This document shows, one piece after another, positions 24,589 to 34,100 of a stretch of DNA of 64,000 bases. Position 1 is the first letter of the stretch, and each line of letters opens with the position of its first letter. The stretch lies in contig NZ_CP108455.1 of the NCBI RefSeq assembly GCF_036241575.1, positions 930,001 through 994,000 on the forward strand, in the 5' to 3' direction. Origin of the DNA: Streptomyces sp. NBC_01267. GTDB lineage: Bacteria; Actinomycetota; Actinomycetes; Streptomycetales; Streptomycetaceae. The position numbers were made by a program, and so were the translations under genes. Under the pieces are notes generated by a model, which did not search any database, was not told the origin of the DNA, and saw nothing but the letters and a program-made list of their open reading frames with translations.

Positions 24589-27423
24589 TCACCTCGGAGA
24601 ACCGGCTCCGGCTGTCGAACCGGTAGCCGCCGGCGGATGGTGGACCGTGATCGCCGCTGACCCCGTCACCCCGTTCACCGTGACCCGGATCGTCGCGACG
24701 CCTGAACCGACCATGGTCACCAGACCGTTGTGGTTCACCGTCGCCACCGACGCATCACTGGTGGAGTAACGCACCTTCGCCTTCGACAGGTCCACGAACG
24801 ACCCATCGCTGTTCGCCGCCTCCACCACACCGTCCGCCGTCACGGACATGTTCCGGTCCAGCTGCTGCGCCGGGTCGGTGTCGTCCTTGATCCACTGATT
24901 CTTTCCGGCCAGATCGATCGTGTCACCCGCCGTGAAGTTCACCGCCTCGGGCTGCACCGTGACGTGCTGCACCTCGGGGGTGAGAGCCCCGGTGACGGAG
25001 ACGTCGGCCGATGAGGTGATGTGCGACGCGCTGGTCCCGACCTGGAACTGGTAAGTCCCGTCGTAGACCACCGACTTCATCGCCGTGGAGTCCCAGAACG
25101 CCAGGTCCGCGATCTTCACGGGCAGCGTGATCTGCTGCCTTTCGCCGGGGGCCAGCACCCGCGTCTTCCGGAACCCGGCCAGGCGCTTGGCCGGCAGCGG
25201 CACGGCGGTCGCTCCGGCGGGGGCGGTGACATGCGGAGTCGCCGCGTACAGCTGCGCCACGGCCGCGCCGGGCACGGAGCCCTTGTTGCGCACCGTGAAA
25301 CGCACATCGACCGTGCCGTCGGCCGTGACGGACCTCTTGTCGACCGTGGCCGGCGAGTAGGCGAAGTCGGTGTAGCTGAGGCCGTAGCCGAACGGGTAGG
25401 TCGGGGTGCCGGTGAAGTACTGGTAGGTGCGCCCGAGCCCGCCGGTCGCCGCCGGGTCCAGCCCGTAGTTGTCCATGGCGGGCAGTTGGGACTCGTCCTT
25501 GTACCAGGTGAAGTCCAGGTGGCCCGACGGGTTCTGCTTGCCGAACATCACGTCGGCCAGGGCCGTGCCCTGGGCCTGGCCGTTGTAGCCGCTGAACAGG
25601 ATCGCCGGGAACTTCCCCTGCACATCGTCGATCTTCACCGGACCGGCGGACTGGATCGCCAGCGCCGTCCGCGGATTGCCCAACGCCGACACCTGGTTGA
25701 TCAGCGAGGTGTAGTTACCCGGCATGGCCAGGGACGTGAGGTCGTGGTTCTCGCCCGCGTTGTCCGTGTTCATGCCGACGAACGGCACCACCAGGTCGGC
25801 GTTCCTGATCGCGGCCCGCGTCGAGGCGCTCAGCGTGGCCGGCGAGGTGGCGGTGCTGGAGGTGCCGGCCGCGTCGAACAGAATGTTCGCGTGCGGATTC
25901 GCCGCCTTGATCGCCTTGGTCAGACCCTGTACCGCATTGGTCTGATGGGTCGGAACATTCCAGTAGTCGCCGTAGGTCATCTTGTCGGCCATGTCGCCCA
26001 GGATCACGACGTTGTTCAACTTTGCCGGATCGGCCGGCAGCAGCGGCTTCGAGGATCCGGCGACATGGTCGTTCTTCAGCAGCACCAGGTCGTTGGCCGC
26101 CACCTTCTCCGCGAGCGCCTGGTGCTCCGGGCTCTCGATGTTCGCCTTGGTGGCCGAGGTGTAGGGGACACTGCTCGCCGGGTCGAATTCACCGGTCGAC
26201 ATGCGCATGGTGAAGGTCCGGGTCAGTGCGGTGTCGATGACGCCTTCGCTGAGGATCCCGGCGTCGATGGCCGCTCGCAGGTTGGCCGCCGAGTTCTCGA
26301 AGCCGTAGCAGTTCAGGTAGGAGCCCGCACGCAGCGCGTACGCCTCGGCTCCGGCCTGCGCCGAGATCTTGGCCCCGGTACTGGTGTTCGTCCAGGTGGA
26401 GTTGTCCCCCAGGCCGTCGGTCGTCCAGCCCGGCGGCGCCCAGTTGTGTCCGGCGACAGCGGAGTCGGCGGTGGGCAGGTCGTAGACGGTGGCCACCGCG
26501 CCGCAGTCTCCGGTGGTGTAGCCGGAGAATCCGTAGGTGCGCTGCGCGATCTGGTTGGCCGTGTAGGTGTTCGCCACCGCCGGAGTGCCGTTGACCGCGT
26601 TGTAGGAGGTCATCAGACCCGCGACGTGGGAGTTCCCGATCAGGCTCTTGAACTGCGCGGTGTAGTAGTCGCGGATGTCGGCATCGGTGGCCGCCGAGTT
26701 GGCGGCCTTGCGCATGTCCTCGACGTTGTTGAGCGCGAAGTGCTTCGCGGTGGCGGCGACCTTCAGATAGCCGTTCGCGGACTGCCCGGTCTCCGTGTTG
26801 CCCTGATACCCGTTGACGAATGCCCCAGCCATCTGCGCCACCAGGTAGGGGTCCTCGCCGAAGCCCTCGTCGTTGCGGCCCCAGCGCGGGTCCCGGTCCA
26901 TGTTGACCGTCGGCGCCCAGAACGTCAGCGAACCGTAGTCGGTCTTCGACCCGCCGATATTGTTGGGGGCGACGCCGAAGAGGCTCTTGTCGAGATACCC
27001 GCGGACCTCGTCGGAGATCGCGGTGGTCTCCTGGTACATCAGGTCCTTGTCCCAGGTCATCGTCGCCGCGATGCCCGCGGGGAAGGCCGTCGCGGGGGGA
27101 TGGTCCGAACCTGCGGGGTTGTTGAACCCCGCGCCCATGTAGTTGATCCCGTGCGCGCCCTCGCTCCAGTAGGTGTAGTCCTGCACCCCCAGACGCGGAA
27201 TCGCCGGCGCGGTGTTGGTATTCAACTGATCCGCCTTCTCCCCGAAGTTCATCCGCGACACGAGGTCGGCCGCGCGGGCCTCGAAGGAGTAGTGGGTGTC
27301 CAGGTAGACCGGCCTGGGGGCAGTTGCTGCCGGTCTTGAGAAACCGGCCAGGCTCGTCACGCACACCATCGACGACAGCACGGCGAGGAGGACTCGCCGT
27401 CGCGGGGCGCTGCGCTGTTTCAT
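24589..27423 (-). CDS. Secreted glycoside hydrolase family 3 enzyme (beta-glucosidase/beta-xylosidase type)
   Basis: 944 residues with a signal peptide. GH3 N-terminal domain: WSEGAHGINY, DPRWGRNDEGFGEDPYL, KHFALNN (Lys227-His228) and nucleophile Asp306 in YTTGDCGAV. GH3 C-terminal domain: ANDLVLLKND, VPFVGMNTDNAGENHDL; then a fibronectin III-like domain (FTVRNKGSVPGAAVAQLY) and a C-terminal Big-2-like domain (VSVTADGVV..DASVATVNHNGLVTMV). The WSEGAHG and GFGEDPYL signatures are closest to xylosidase/arabinosidase-type GH3. Another open frame continues past the stop (24436-24588), so a frameshift near the 3' end is possible. Confidence 0.92.
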   Translation of the reverse strand: MKQRSAPRRRVLLAVLSSMVCVTSLAGFSRPAATAPRPVYLDTHYSFEARAADLVSRMNFGEKADQLNTNTAPAIPRLGVQDYTYWSEGAHGINYMGAGFNNPAGSDHPPATAFPAGIAATMTWDKDLMYQETTAISDEVRGYLDKSLFGVAPNNIGGSKTDYGSLTFWAPTVNMDRDPRWGRNDEGFGEDPYLVAQMAGAFVNGYQGNTETGQSANGYLKVAATAKHFALNNVEDMRKAANSAATDADIRDYYTAQFKSLIGNSHVAGLMTSYNAVNGTPAVANTYTANQIAQRTYGFSGYTTGDCGAVATVYDLPTADSAVAGHNWAPPGWTTDGLGDNSTWTNTSTGAKISAQAGAEAYALRAGSYLNCYGFENSAANLRAAIDAGILSEGVIDTALTRTFTMRMSTGEFDPASSVPYTSATKANIESPEHQALAEKVAANDLVLLKNDHVAGSSKPLLPADPAKLNNVVILGDMADKMTYGDYWNVPTHQTNAVQGLTKAIKAANPHANILFDAAGTSSTATSPATLSASTRAAIRNADLVVPFVGMNTDNAGENHDLTSLAMPGNYTSLINQVSALGNPRTALAIQSAGPVKIDDVQGKFPAILFSGYNGQAQGTALADVMFGKQNPSGHLDFTWYKDESQLPAMDNYGLDPAATGGLGRTYQYFTGTPTYPFGYGLSYTDFAYSPATVDKRSVTADGTVDVRFTVRNKGSVPGAAVAQLYAATPHVTAPAGATAVPLPAKRLAGFRKTRVLAPGERQQITLPVKIADLAFWDSTAMKSVVYDGTYQFQVGTSASHITSSADVSVTGALTPEVQHVTVQPEAVNFTAGDTIDLAGKNQWIKDDTDPAQQLDRNMSVTADGVVEAANSDGSFVDLSKAKVRYSTSDASVATVNHNGLVTMVGSGVATIRVTVNGVTGSAAITVHHPPAATGSTAGAGSPR

Positions 27424-27695
27424 CTGACTCCTTCGTCACGGGGCTGATGAGGCACCGGGCGCCGAGGGCGCTGTCGTCCTGGCTTCGCGGATCAGGCCCG
27501 CCACCACGGTGGATCAACTCCCGTGCACGAACAGGGGCGTGGGATCTGGAACTCCGCGGTATGCGCACAACGCCGGTACAGGTGGACCAAGGGCGGATTT
27601 GTACACTGCCATGACAAAATACGGGCGCGCTCATCGGTGGTCAAGGAGTCGGCTGGAGTGCCGCATGCGGGTGGCCCGCTTCTCCGTCGAGCCCG
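27424..27695. other. Intergenic region upstream of the GH3 gene
   Basis: 272 bp with no convincing gene. It should contain the promoter of the GH3 gene. A loose inverted repeat TTGT(N11)ACAA lies near 27598-27616; no standard sugar-regulator operator is visible. Confidence 0.4.
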
Positions 27696-27983
27696 TCACC
27701 GCCTGCGCAGGGCGCGCGCGCACCAGCCGATGACACCGCCGTTGAGCAGCGCTCCGAGGGCGACAGCGACGACGAACGACGCCGCGTGGTCCGGCAGTCC
27801 GAGGAAGACAAGGCTGAAGGGCGCGGTGGCGAGGATCGGGACGACACCGGCCATGGACTCGCCGGAATCGTCGATGCCGGTCACCACGAGCGCCCACACC
27901 AGCAGTGCGGCGCAGAGCGCGAGGTAGGCGAGGGCGGCGGGGGCACCGAGGAGGTGGCGCAGGCGGCGCGGGAAGGTGGTCAC
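27696..27983 (-). CDS. Small membrane protein (SCO4225-like)
   Basis: 95 residues from GTG 27983. It has three hydrophobic stretches (ALAYLALCAALLVWALVVTG, AGVVPILATAPFSLVFLGL, FVVAVALGALLNGGVIGWC) with a basic C-terminus. The pattern resembles the SCO4225 family of Streptomyces membrane proteins; function unknown. It lies 32 bp after the response regulator gene and is probably co-transcribed with the two-component system. Confidence 0.75.
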   Translation of the reverse strand: MTTFPRRLRHLLGAPAALAYLALCAALLVWALVVTGIDDSGESMAGVVPILATAPFSLVFLGLPDHAASFVVAVALGALLNGGVIGWCARALRRR

Positions 27984-28015
27984 GGAAGCGGGTCCTTCGG
28001 TTGCGGGAGGGCGCG

Positions 28016-28702
28016 TCACGCGGTGTGCGTGCCGGGGTGGTTGGGGTGGGCGAGGCCCAGGTCGTAGGCGAGGATCGTGGCCTGGACCCGGTCGCGGAGG
28101 CCGAGTTTGCGCAGCAGCGCGTTGACGTGGGACTTGACGGTGCCGACGGTGATGCCGAGTTCCTCGCCGATCTCCGCGTTGTTGAGTCCGGCGGCGATCA
28201 GGCCGAGTACGTAGCGTTCGCGGGCGGTCAGGGTCTCCAGTTCCCGCGGGCCGCTCACCGGGCGGTGGCCGGTGAGCGCGCCGGACGCGTAGTGGCCGAT
28301 GAGGCGGCGGGTCGCGGACGGGGCGAGCACGCTCTCGCCGTCCGCCACCACCCGGATGCCGTGCAGGAGTTCGGCTGCGTGCACGTCCTTGAGCAGGAAG
28401 CCGGAGGCGCCGGCGCTCAGCGCGTCGAAGACGTAGGCGTCGAGGTCGAAGGTGGTCAGTACGAGGACGCGCGGTGCGTTCTCCTTGCCGGTGATGATCC
28501 GGGTGGCGGCGATCCCGTCGAGTTCGGGCATGCGGACGTCCATCACGACGACGTCGGGTGCCAACTCCTCGGCGAGGCGCACCGCGTCGGCGCCGTCGGC
28601 GGCCTCGCCGACCACCGTCATGTCGTCCTCGGCGTCGATCACGGCGGCGAACCCCGCGCGCACGATGCCCTGGTCGTCGACGACCAGAACCCTCAGGCCC
28701 AT
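28016..28702 (-). CDS. NarL/LuxR-family response regulator
   Basis: 228 residues. Receiver domain with phospho-acceptor Asp55 (VVVMDVRMPE), acidic pair VVDDQ and Lys in FLLKDV; C-terminal LuxR helix-turn-helix (LTARERYVLGLIAAGLNNAEIGEELGITVGTVKSHV). The start overlaps the kinase stop by one base (TGATG), so the pair is translationally coupled. Confidence 0.95.
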   Translation of the reverse strand: MGLRVLVVDDQGIVRAGFAAVIDAEDDMTVVGEAADGADAVRLAEELAPDVVVMDVRMPELDGIAATRIITGKENAPRVLVLTTFDLDAYVFDALSAGASGFLLKDVHAAELLHGIRVVADGESVLAPSATRRLIGHYASGALTGHRPVSGPRELETLTARERYVLGLIAAGLNNAEIGEELGITVGTVKSHVNALLRKLGLRDRVQATILAYDLGLAHPNHPGTHTA

Positions 28703-31047
28703 CAGTCCCGCTCCTTGTCTTCCTGCTCCCGGGCCGACGCGACGTCGGCGCCGAGTGGCAGCAGGAGGCGGGCCGTTCCGGGTGGTCCGGTGGATTCGGT
28801 AGATGCCGTGGATTCGGTGGATTCGGTGATGAGCGTGCCGCCGAGTGCGGCGACCCGTGCCGCCAGCCGTTCCCGTACAGCGGGGTGCGCGGCCGGTGGC
28901 ACACCGGTGGCCGTGAGCTTCAACGCAGCGTCCTCCGTGTCGATCTCGATCACCGCAGGGGCGTCACCACCGACCGCGAGCAGCGTCTCGGCGGCGTAGT
29001 AGGCAGTCAGGTCGACGGCGGCGGGCAGGCGGTCCGGCACCCGGGAGGTGAGCCGGATCTCGACGTCGCGGCCGGTCGCGCGGGTCTGGTGTGCGAGCAG
29101 GTCGAGCGCCTGGAGGGTGGGCGTGGGACGCAGCTCGGTCGCTGTGCCGCCTTCTCCCCCGTCGCGGGCGGTGTCGAGCAGGGCGCGCATCGCGGTCAGG
29201 GCCGCGCGGGCGCGGTCGGCGGTCGCTTCGAGGCGGCCCGCCTCGGCCTCCGCGACCATCTCGGCGGTGCGGGACAGCACGGTGGTCTCCAGACCCGCGG
29301 CGATACGGCGCCGTTCGGCCCACGCGTCCCGGACGGCCGCCTCGGTCCAGGCGGCGGTGCGCTGCTCGTACGCGCCCCGGGCTGCCCGCTCCCGGCGCCC
29401 GCGCACGATCCCACCCAGGTGAGCCGCGCCGACGGCCAGAACGGCCCCGGCGGTCGTACCCGCGACGACTTCCCAGACCGGAACCGTCGTGCCGCGGTCC
29501 AGTACGGCAGCGGTGGCGGCGGTCGCATGTACGACCACGGCCAGGAGGGGAAGGGCTCGGGACGGGCGCGCTCGGGACGCGTCCGCGGCGAGGGCCGCGC
29601 AGGTGGCGAGGGCGCCCAGGGCGGGCGGCAGCAGGACCGGGCCACCGTAGTGGCACGCACTCATCGCGACCGGCCAGAGCAGGGCCAGGACGAGCAGGGC
29701 TCCTCGAGCGGCGCGCGGCGCCCGGCGCAGCCACAGCAGGGCGACCGCCTGGGCGGCGGCGAGCAGCGCGAACAGCACGCCCGCCGGTACCTGCCATCCG
29801 CTCGACGGTTCCTGGGAGTGGACGACCAGAGTCGGCAGCAGGGGCTGCGCGCACAGGCCGACGGCGGCGACGACCTGGGCCAGGCGGTACGTGGACGACG
29901 CGGCCCTCTCCACCGGGGCCGCGGTCCGCCCGGGGAGAACGGCGCGTACCTCCCAGCCGCCGTCCGCCGTGGGTCCGCTGCTCAGCGTGCCGCCCGCCTC
30001 CCGGGCCCTGGACCGCAGGAACCCCTGTCCCCGTCCGCCGCCGAGACCGGCGCCGTGCGCCGTCGAACCCGCGGGCGGGGGCGCGTTGGTGACCGTGATG
30101 TCCGTGCGGGTGTCGCCGTACCGGCACACCACCTTCGTACGGGCGCCCGGGGCGTGGCGGGCCACGTTGGTCAGCGCCTCACGCACGATGCCGAACGCCG
30201 CTTCCGCGACGGCGCTGTCCGGCAGTGGACCGATCGCGCAGTCGGCCAGCCGGACCAGTCGGCCGAAGCCGTCGACCAGCTCCCGCAACCGCTCCTGCGG
30301 TGAGGCGGATTCGTCCTGCGAGGGCGCCGGCGCACGTACCGCACCGAGCGCGCTGGTGACCGTACGTCCCGTCCCGACGGCGAACGCCAGGGCCTCGTCG
30401 GTGAGTTCGGGACGCCGGTCACGCAGTTCGAGCGCGGCGCCCGCGGAGACGATCACGGCGGTGAGGTGGTGGGCACTGACGTCGTGCAGTTCGCGCTCCA
30501 TCCGGCGCCGTTCGGCCACCGGCAGGCGGTGGCGCTCGGTCTCGGCCCGCTTCAGGCGAAGCTCCGCCGTCCGCCGGGTGTGCCGGGACCGTCGCACCAG
30601 GAGGCCGGTGCCGCACGCGACCGTGTACAGAAGGGCGGTGAGGACGAGGTCGAGCCCGTCGCGGTCGCTGAGACCGTGCAGGCTCAGGCCGTGCACGAGC
30701 TGCCACAGGGCGAGAGCCGTGACGCACAGCAGAGCGGTGAACGTGTCGCGCCCGGTCGCCACGGCGAACAGGGCGAGCCCGACCCCGGCTGTTCCCAGTA
30801 CCGCCATCGCGCCTACAGGCAGCGGTCCCGCGCCCAGCGCGCAGGCGGCGGCAACCAGCACGAGGGTCACCACCGGCCGGGCCCGGCGGACGGCGAGCGC
30901 GGCCGTGACCGTCCCGCCGACCAGCAGCGCCATCAGAAGGGCCGACGGGGGCGGGGTCGCCCCACGCACCAGGGCCGCGCCGGGCCACACGGCGGCCTGG
31001 GCGCACAGCAGCAGGACCGGCAGGAGCCGGTCGTCGTCTCGCTTCAC
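28702..31047 (-). CDS. NarL-type sensor histidine kinase with duplicated, degenerate second kinase module
   Basis: 781 residues, about twice the usual length. First unit: membrane helices over residues 8-155, HisKA_3 dimerisation box RRRMERELHDVSAHHLTAVIV with His188, then an HATPase region (REALTNVARHAPGA). Second unit: another set of four or five hydrophobic helices (about 390-545), a HisKA_3-like helix AERRRIAAGLETTVLSRTAEM in which the His is missing, and a weak ATPase-like end. The C-terminus has a short STES repeat. The second half is probably a sensory or regulatory module without autophosphorylation. Confidence 0.85.
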   Translation of the reverse strand: MKRDDDRLLPVLLLCAQAAVWPGAALVRGATPPPSALLMALLVGGTVTAALAVRRARPVVTLVLVAAACALGAGPLPVGAMAVLGTAGVGLALFAVATGRDTFTALLCVTALALWQLVHGLSLHGLSDRDGLDLVLTALLYTVACGTGLLVRRSRHTRRTAELRLKRAETERHRLPVAERRRMERELHDVSAHHLTAVIVSAGAALELRDRRPELTDEALAFAVGTGRTVTSALGAVRAPAPSQDESASPQERLRELVDGFGRLVRLADCAIGPLPDSAVAEAAFGIVREALTNVARHAPGARTKVVCRYGDTRTDITVTNAPPPAGSTAHGAGLGGGRGQGFLRSRAREAGGTLSSGPTADGGWEVRAVLPGRTAAPVERAASSTYRLAQVVAAVGLCAQPLLPTLVVHSQEPSSGWQVPAGVLFALLAAAQAVALLWLRRAPRAARGALLVLALLWPVAMSACHYGGPVLLPPALGALATCAALAADASRARPSRALPLLAVVVHATAATAAVLDRGTTVPVWEVVAGTTAGAVLAVGAAHLGGIVRGRRERAARGAYEQRTAAWTEAAVRDAWAERRRIAAGLETTVLSRTAEMVAEAEAGRLEATADRARAALTAMRALLDTARDGGEGGTATELRPTPTLQALDLLAHQTRATGRDVEIRLTSRVPDRLPAAVDLTAYYAAETLLAVGGDAPAVIEIDTEDAALKLTATGVPPAAHPAVRERLAARVAALGGTLITESTESTASTESTGPPGTARLLLPLGADVASAREQEDKERD

Positions 31048-31312
31048 AGATCAAGGCTATGGGCGCGGACGAACCCAGCGGCAGCTGCTCAGGGCGGAAC
31101 TGGTCGCACCGGTCTCTATCTCCGGTTCGAGACAGTGGTCGTCCGGTGGGACGAGGACCGGCAGGGCCCTGGGGCCGCGGAGCCGGTGGGAACGCCTGCG
31201 CCACGCCTCCCCGGATCCCGGACAGGGGCAGCTGGTTCCGGCCTCCCCACCGAGGGGCCGGATCTATATTGGCCCGGTCGACGTCGGTGCGGTACAGGGG
31301 GATTGAGCGCTC

Positions 31313-32203
31313 GTGACATCAGGCAGAACGCACAGAGCGGCAGTGGCCGCTGTGTTGTGCGCCGTGGCTGTGCTGGTCCTCGGCGCGTGCGGGACGGAAG
31401 TGGCCGGCCGGGCGGGAGCGGCGTCACCGTCGAACGCGGCGTCCGGGTTCCCGTGGACCACCGCGCAGCCGTCCGCGGTCACCGGGGCCCGCCTCACCGA
31501 CGACCGGCGCACGTTGATCCTCGACACCACGGTGCCCAGCGGCGCTCCCGCGTGCGAGCGGGACCTCAAGGCGGTGGTCACCGACTCCGTGCCGAACACG
31601 GTGTGGGTGCAGATCACCTTCTCCTCGCCTGCGTCGGACAGACGCTCCGGCTGTACGAAGGAACGCCCCGCCACGACGCGGGTCACGCTGCCCGGCCCGC
31701 TGGGCGACCGCAAGCTGATCGTCGACAACGACGTGACCTTCACCGCGGACGGTGCCACGCCTCCTGCGCTGCGGCTGTGCGGCCAGTTGGGGTGCACGCC
31801 GCCTGCCACCGGCTGCACCGCCGCCTCCTACGACCAGGCGCTGATCGCGGTCGACGCGCCCGCACACACGTACCGGGACGCGGAGGACTGCCGCGGGAGG
31901 TGGCTGGTGCTCACGTTCTCCTGGCGCACCGGACCGGTCTGCGGCGAGGCCGAAGGATCCGGCTGCTCGTCCCGGCTGGGCGACCGCTGGTTCTTCAGGG
32001 CCGAGAGCTCCGGCTGGGTGCCGATCGCCGAAGGCGCCGCCGGAGGCTGCCAGGACGTCCAGCGCCGCGAGCCCGCCTTCCCGACCCCGATGTGTGGCTC
32101 GCTGGCTCCGCTGTCCTCCTCGCTCCATCCGAGCTACCCGCCGTCGTCCGCCTCCGCGAGCCCCGGTGCGGGCTCCACCGCGACGACGGCAGGCGGACGG
32201 TGA
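31313..32203 (+). CDS. Cysteine-rich lipoprotein of unknown function
   Basis: 296 residues from GTG. Lipoprotein signal peptide with lipobox LGAC. The mature part has about ten cysteines in spaced pairs (APACERD, LRLCGQLGCTPPATGC, VCGEAEGSGCSS) and a Ser/Pro/Ala-rich C-terminus. Disulfide-bonded surface domain inferred; no family recognised. Confidence 0.72.
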   Translation: MTSGRTHRAAVAAVLCAVAVLVLGACGTEVAGRAGAASPSNAASGFPWTTAQPSAVTGARLTDDRRTLILDTTVPSGAPACERDLKAVVTDSVPNTVWVQITFSSPASDRRSGCTKERPATTRVTLPGPLGDRKLIVDNDVTFTADGATPPALRLCGQLGCTPPATGCTAASYDQALIAVDAPAHTYRDAEDCRGRWLVLTFSWRTGPVCGEAEGSGCSSRLGDRWFFRAESSGWVPIAEGAAGGCQDVQRREPAFPTPMCGSLAPLSSSLHPSYPPSSASASPGAGSTATTAGGR

Positions 32204-32245
32204 CGACGAGGTGTACGCGTTCCGGTACGGAGGATGGGTGAGGGC

Positions 32246-33205
32246 ATGAAACTGTCGACGGCATTCACGAGGTTGTTCGGTGTGCGGCACCCGATCGCGT
32301 CGGCGCCGATGGGCGGATCGGCCGGGGGCGCATTGGCGGCGGCTGTCTCCCTCGGCGGCGGGTTCGGGCTGCTGGGCGCCGGAGGCGGCGAACGGGACTG
32401 GCTGGCCCGCGAGTTGCCGATCGTGGCGCGCGCCGGGAGACCGTGGGGTGTCGGGTTCCTGAGCTGGGCGGCCGATGTCCGTGGGGTCGAGCAGGCGCTG
32501 GAGTACGGCCCCGGGGCGGTGATGCTGTCCTTCGGCGATCCCGGCCCGTTCGCCGAACGTATCCGTGCGGCCGGTGCGGCGGTGATCGTTCAGGTCACCG
32601 ATCTGGAGGAGGCCCGGCAGGCGCTGGACCTGGGCGCCGATGTCGTCGTGGCGCAGGGCACCGAGAGCGGTGGGCACGGCGCCCGGCACGGGCGGTCCAC
32701 GCTGCCGTTCGTCCCCGTCGTGGTGGATCTGGCGGGGCCGGTGCCGGTGCTTGCGGCCGGGGGGATCGCCGACGGCCGCGGCGTGGCCGCCGCGCTGGCT
32801 CTCGGCGCGGCCGGGGCGCTCATCGGCACCCGCTTCCAGGCCACGGCCGAGGCCCTGGTCGCCCCGTCGACCGCCGAGGCGATCGTCCAGGGGCGCGGGC
32901 AGGACACCGAGCGCAGCAGCGTCCTCGACATCGCCCGGAGCTCCGCATGGCCGTCGGCGTACACGTCCCGCACCCTCGGTCATCCCTACCTCGACCGGTG
33001 GCGGGGCCGCGAGGCGGAACTCGCGGCGTCCGCCGACGCCCAGCGGGACTATCGCGCTGATGTGGCACGGGGCGATGTGCCCCGGTTGCCGGTATGGGCG
33101 GGCGAGGCGGTCGACCTCGTCACCGATCTGCCACCCGCAGCCGAACTTGTCGCCGCGCTGGCTGCTCAGGCCGCCGACGCGCTTGCCCGTGCCGGTCGGT
33201 CCTGA
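32246..33205 (+). CDS. Nitronate monooxygenase-like flavoprotein
   Basis: 319 residues, TIM-barrel of the 2-nitropropane dioxygenase family. Motifs: HPIASAPMGGSAGGALAAAV at the start, GTESGGHGARHG (FMN phosphate region and the catalytic-base His), PVLAAGGIADGRGVAAALALGA and GTRFQATAEA. It would oxidise nitronates using FMN. Start ATG 32246 is preferred; ATG 32234 lies directly on the GGAGG ribosome site. Confidence 0.9.
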   Translation: MKLSTAFTRLFGVRHPIASAPMGGSAGGALAAAVSLGGGFGLLGAGGGERDWLARELPIVARAGRPWGVGFLSWAADVRGVEQALEYGPGAVMLSFGDPGPFAERIRAAGAAVIVQVTDLEEARQALDLGADVVVAQGTESGGHGARHGRSTLPFVPVVVDLAGPVPVLAAGGIADGRGVAAALALGAAGALIGTRFQATAEALVAPSTAEAIVQGRGQDTERSSVLDIARSSAWPSAYTSRTLGHPYLDRWRGREAELAASADAQRDYRADVARGDVPRLPVWAGEAVDLVTDLPPAAELVAALAAQAADALARAGRS

Positions 33206-33218
33206 CCGGAGCGGCCTA

Positions 33219-33233
33219 CTGCCGGTACGGCAG
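33219..33233. terminator. Short hairpin between convergent genes
   Basis: CTGCCG-GTA-CGGCAG lies 14 bp past the nitronate monooxygenase stop. The stem is only 6 bp, so it is a weak terminator candidate. Confidence 0.4.
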
Positions 33234-33334
33234 ACCTGAGCGACCGACTGCCGTACTGATCACAGGTTCCGGCCATGTCGTCACGCCGTCCCGGTGGCAA
33301 CGGCATCCGTGCGGGTGCCTAATCAACCCAGCGG

Positions 33335-33991
33335 TCACGTGAGTTCCACCGGCCCGTAGTGCGCGGCTGCCGCTCCGGTACCGAGAGCCCAGTAGCGGTC
33401 TCCGTACGACCAGTGCCACCACTCCGTGGGGTAGTTGACCAGGCCGGCGGCGGTGAGCGCGGTACTCAGGACGGCCCGGTGGGAGCGGGCCTCGTCGCTG
33501 ATGTGCTCGGCCCGGGTGTAGCAGGCGCCCGCGCTCTCCTCGGGGGTCGCGTTCATGCGGGTGCCCAGGTCGAGTTCACGGCCGTCGGCATCGGCGAGCG
33601 TCAGGTCGACGGCCGCGCCCGCGCTGTGCGGTGCGACACCGGGAGGGGACACGTACCGGCTGGCCATCGAGTGGACCTGTTCGGCGGCCCATTCCGGGTG
33701 GTCGGCACGGAGTCCGGCCGCGTACTCGTCGAAGTAGCGGCGTTGGAGGGCCGGCGGGCGATATCCCTCGACGTACAGCAGTCGTAGTCCCCCGGGCAGT
33801 TGTGCCTGTGCTGCGAGGAGCCGGTCGAGTACCCCTTCCCGAAGGTGGGCGAAGGCACCCGCGGAGTCCTGCCACTTCCGCTCGTCGACCAGCAGTTGGC
33901 TGCCCCGGCGCACATCCATGAGCCGTTCGCCGCACTCCTGAACGGGCACGGCCGCGACCTTCGGGTCGGACATCAGAACGATCTCGGTCAT
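33335..33991 (-). CDS. VanX-like D-alanyl-D-alanine dipeptidase (M15D)
   Basis: 218 residues. Zinc ligands and catalytic residues line up with VanX: Arg78 (YVEGYRPP), His122 and Asp129 (PHSAGAAVD), catalytic Glu190 and His193 (PTEWWHWS). It hydrolyses D-Ala-D-Ala. No vanH or vanA neighbour is present, so peptidoglycan turnover or nutrient use is more likely than glycopeptide resistance. No signal peptide is seen. Confidence 0.9.
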   Translation of the reverse strand: MTEIVLMSDPKVAAVPVQECGERLMDVRRGSQLLVDERKWQDSAGAFAHLREGVLDRLLAAQAQLPGGLRLLYVEGYRPPALQRRYFDEYAAGLRADHPEWAAEQVHSMASRYVSPPGVAPHSAGAAVDLTLADADGRELDLGTRMNATPEESAGACYTRAEHISDEARSHRAVLSTALTAAGLVNYPTEWWHWSYGDRYWALGTGAAAAHYGPVELT

Positions 33992-34100
33992 GACGCGATC
34001 ATCTCGCGGGCGCAGGCCCTGGTGACCGGAATCCGTACGCCGTGGTGACCAGGGCCCGTGCGTCCTTGCGAACCATGGACCCAGCCCCCGTTCTCCCGCT

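Noticed and set aside
33335..33991. Glycopeptide resistance locus
   Set aside because: A VanX-like dipeptidase alone, without VanH, a D-Ala-D-Lac ligase or VanRS, does not support a resistance cluster.
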